DNA from: CAKRHR01 sp964423195
Lineage (GTDB): Bacteria > Bacillota > Clostridia > Lachnospirales > Lachnospiraceae
Assembly (NCBI GenBank): GCA_964423195.1
Contig: CAYRDY010000120.1
Coordinates: forward strand, 1-5,196
DNA: 5,196 nt
Reading direction: 5' to 3'
Shown here: positions 5,192-5,196 of the stretch, in pieces
Layout of the letters: the number at the start of each line of letters is the position of its first letter
How positions within the stretch are numbered: the first letter of the stretch is position 1
The notes under the pieces: generated by a model
What the model was told of the DNA's origin: nothing
What the model saw: only the letters and a program-made list of their open reading frames with translations
Database searches by the model: none
Position numbers and translations under genes: made by a program

Positions 5192-5196
5192 CCTTA

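Overview
The window looks like chromosomal DNA from an anaerobic Bacillota, most likely a Clostridia or Lachnospiraceae-type gut organism. This is inferred from the nfnA-nfnB gene pair, strong AAAGGAGG-type ribosome binding sites, moderately GC-rich genes separated by very AT-rich gaps, and two COG0673 sugar dehydrogenases. All four well-supported genes are on the minus strand, so transcription runs from high to low coordinates.

Right to left: (1) 4081-5178 encodes a Gfo/Idh/MocA-family NAD(P)-dependent oxidoreductase. (2) A 102-base gap holds a perfect TATAAT -10 box and a perfect 15-bp inverted repeat. (3) 2917-3978 encodes a second, divergent Gfo/Idh/MocA oxidoreductase. (4) A 534-base gene-poor stretch (2383-2916) follows. 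Its middle part is strikingly AT-rich and carries two 30-bp direct repeats, a long hairpin, an AT palindrome and, next to nfnA, a good sigma-A promoter overlapped by a 10-bp inverted repeat. (5) 1495-2382 (nfnA) and 110-1495 (nfnB) overlap by one base and encode the electron-bifurcating NADH-dependent reduced ferredoxin:NADP+ oxidoreductase. (6) A GC-rich hairpin at 61-86 closes the operon. It may be shared with a convergent plus-strand gene whose last 28 codons would occupy 3-89.

NfnAB links the NADH, NADPH and ferredoxin pools of a fermenting cell. The two Gfo/Idh proteins probably oxidise or reduce sugars, polyols or glycosides; their substrates cannot be read from sequence. They may form a paired catabolic module whose other genes lie upstream, beyond position 5196. 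The nfn operon appears to be a separate transcription unit with its own promoter. I see no mobile element, CRISPR array, tRNA or rRNA. The genes are ordinary, and the unexplained structure lies in the two intergenic regions.
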